Source: Mycetocola_B reblochoni
Lineage (GTDB): Bacteria; Actinomycetota; Actinomycetes; Actinomycetales; Microbacteriaceae
Length of the DNA stretch: 64,000 nucleotides
Direction: 5' to 3'
NCBI RefSeq assembly: GCF_003667525.1
Contig: NZ_RCUW01000012.1
Span: 1-64,000 of the forward strand
In this document: piece by piece, positions 62,965 through 64,000 of the stretch
Numbering within the stretch: the first letter of the stretch is position 1
Layout: every line of letters begins with the position of its first letter
Translations under genes and position numbers: made by a program
Notes under the pieces: generated by a model
Told to the model about the DNA's origin: nothing
Databases searched by the model: none
The model's input: the letters and a program-made list of their open reading frames with translations, nothing else

Positions 62965-63863
62965 CGTCTGTCCCTGTCGTTGAGTGCCGAGCTGATCCGG
63001 TTGGCGCTGATGACGACGGCGACGACCACGAGGCCGGGCAGCGTGGTCAGCCACCACGAGGTGGCTACGTAGTTCCGTCCCTCCGCGATCATCAGGCCCC
63101 ACTCCGGCGTCGGCGGCGGCGCTCCGTAGCCGAGGAAGCCGAGCGTGGAGATCAGCAGGATCGCCGTCCCGAACTGCAGCGCGGCCAGGGCGACGACGGC
63201 GGTCAGCGAGTTGGGCAGCACGTGCCGGACGAGCACCGCGACGCGACGTCCTCCGCTGGCGTAGGCCGCCTCGACGTAGTCGCTGCGCCGCACCCTGACG
63301 ACCTCCGAGCGCGCGAGCCGGGCGAACGCCGCGATGCTCGTGATCCCGACCGCGACCGCCGCCTGCGCCGTGCCGAACCCGAGGATGATGATGATCGAGA
63401 GCATCAGCAGCAGCTGCGGGATCGCCAGCAGGACGTCGACCAGGCGCATGATCGCCTCGGAGACGACGCCGTCGACGGCCCCGGCGACGACGCCGAGCAC
63501 CGTGCCGACGACGAGCCCGACGCTCACGGCGATCAGCGCACCGGACAGCGAGTGGATCGCACCGTGCACGACGCGGGAGTACATGTCGCGGCCGGTCGCA
63601 TCGGTGCCGAACCAGTGGGCCGCGCCGGGTGCCTGCAAGGCATCGGCCGCGTTGCCCGCGACCGGGTCCGCCGGGGCGAACACCCCGGGCGCGATCGCCC
63701 AGGCGACCGCGACGGCGATGACGATCCAGGACAGCAGCACGGTCGGCCGGACACGGCGTCGGCGCTCCGCACGTGTCCTCGCCCGCGGCGCGAAGCGCGC
63801 ACCCCCGGAGGGGGACGCCTCCGTCCCGCCGGCGACGATGCTCTGCTCGGTCGGCGCGCTCAT
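62961..63863 (-). CDS. ABC transporter permease (DppC-like)
   Basis: A 300-residue inner-membrane permease: cytoplasmic N-terminus, first helix (TVLLSWIVIAVAVAWAIAPG), HWFGTDATGRDMYSRVVHG (the characteristic GTDxxGRDxxSR motif), five further helices, and the EAA-type loop YVEAAYASGGRRVAVLVRHVLPNSL facing the ATPase. It pairs with the DppB-like protein encoded just upstream, ATGA-coupled on both sides. Confidence 0.93.
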   Translation of the reverse strand: MSAPTEQSIVAGGTEASPSGGARFAPRARTRAERRRRVRPTVLLSWIVIAVAVAWAIAPGVFAPADPVAGNAADALQAPGAAHWFGTDATGRDMYSRVVHGAIHSLSGALIAVSVGLVVGTVLGVVAGAVDGVVSEAIMRLVDVLLAIPQLLLMLSIIIILGFGTAQAAVAVGITSIAAFARLARSEVVRVRRSDYVEAAYASGGRRVAVLVRHVLPNSLTAVVALAALQFGTAILLISTLGFLGYGAPPPTPEWGLMIAEGRNYVATSWWLTTLPGLVVVAVVISANRISSALNDRDRR

Positions 63864-64000
63864 GCGCTCACCGCCTTCCGGCCCCGCACGGTGGAGCGCA
63901 GTCGGGGGTCGAGGACCGGGTACAGCAGGTCGACGACCAGGTTGATGACCACGAACACGAGCGCCGACAGCAGCACGACGGCCTGCAGCACGGGCGTGTC
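63860..64000 (-). CDS. ABC transporter permease (DppB-like), 3' end only
   Basis: The last 46 codons of a gene that enters from beyond the window. The product ends with a transmembrane helix (AVVLLSALVFVVINLVVDLLY split in two) and PVLDPRLRSTVRGRKAVSA, as in DppB-type permeases (LDPR after the last helix). The stop overlaps the DppC-like start (ATGA). The substrate-binding protein gene presumably lies further upstream. Confidence 0.85.
   Translation of the reverse strand, partial: DTPVLQAVVLLSALVFVVINLVVDLLYPVLDPRLRSTVRGRKAVSA

Overview
This is a 64-kb chromosomal window of a GC-rich actinobacterium, most likely order Micrococcales and plausibly Microbacteriaceae. I base this on gene content: glnA1/glnE/glnA2, lpd-sucB-DUF4191-RDD, dut-DUF3710-DUF3159, DUF3000 with an HRDC ribonuclease D, SepH, DUF4193, PpgK and an rpoD with an Ala/Lys-rich N-terminus. 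Other signs are frequent GTG starts and many TANNNT boxes exactly 6 nt before a start codon, which indicates leaderless mRNAs. The species cannot be named from the sequence alone.

Layout. (1) 1-1863: an exact 310-bp duplication of a tRNA-Val(GAC)/Cys(GCA)/Gly(GCC) cluster, 1238 bp apart, followed by tRNA-Val(CAC). (2) 2.2-7.9 kb: an APC permease divergent from a class-III PLP enzyme, an APH-like kinase and a GntR regulator, then an SDR. Together they look like a kinase/phospho-lyase pathway for an amino alcohol. (3) 8-17.2 kb: ammonium channel with a GlnR-type box, ZapE, an alpha/beta hydrolase, DUF3000, ribonuclease D, and the FadA/FadB beta-oxidation pair.

(4) 17.3-21.9 kb is the accessory highlight. 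It is an actinobacterial version of the Bacillus SdpABC sporulation-delaying (cannibalism) toxin system, on the minus strand in the order sdpC, sdpA, sdpB and a small PH-domain membrane protein that may give immunity. Beside it lie a NarL-type response regulator, a histidine-kinase ATPase remnant and a tiny Cys-containing peptide gene with a strong ribosome site. The toxin gene carries one in-frame amber codon (codon 101) with the rest of the frame intact.

(5) 22-46 kb is housekeeping: aconitase, DUF3159/DUF3710/dUTPase, DUF3093, DUF4193, SepH, a phosphodiesterase-like protein, topoisomerase IV ParC/ParE, the principal sigma factor, a MurT/GatD-like pair lacking the usual zinc-ribbon cysteines and catalytic cysteine, an MFS permease, PAC2, leucyl aminopeptidase and the 2-oxoacid dehydrogenase E3 and E2. 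(6) 46-58 kb: a pseudokinase-like membrane protein in the interval where I would expect lipB/lipA, DUF4191, RDD protein, GlnA1 (with GlnR box), GlnE, GlnA2, SPOR-type protein, methionine aminopeptidase, polyphosphate glucokinase, RNase P RNA, zinc-ribbon protein and Nif3. (7) 59-64 kb: a translationally coupled operon of an alkylhydroperoxidase-like protein, a CMD protein, a luciferase-like monooxygenase and a peptide-type ABC transporter that runs off the window edge.

Nitrogen assimilation recurs: amt and glnA1 share a GTAAC-N6-GAAAC operator at nearly the same distance from the start codon, and GlnE sits between the two glutamine synthetases. Most operons end in long perfect hairpins.
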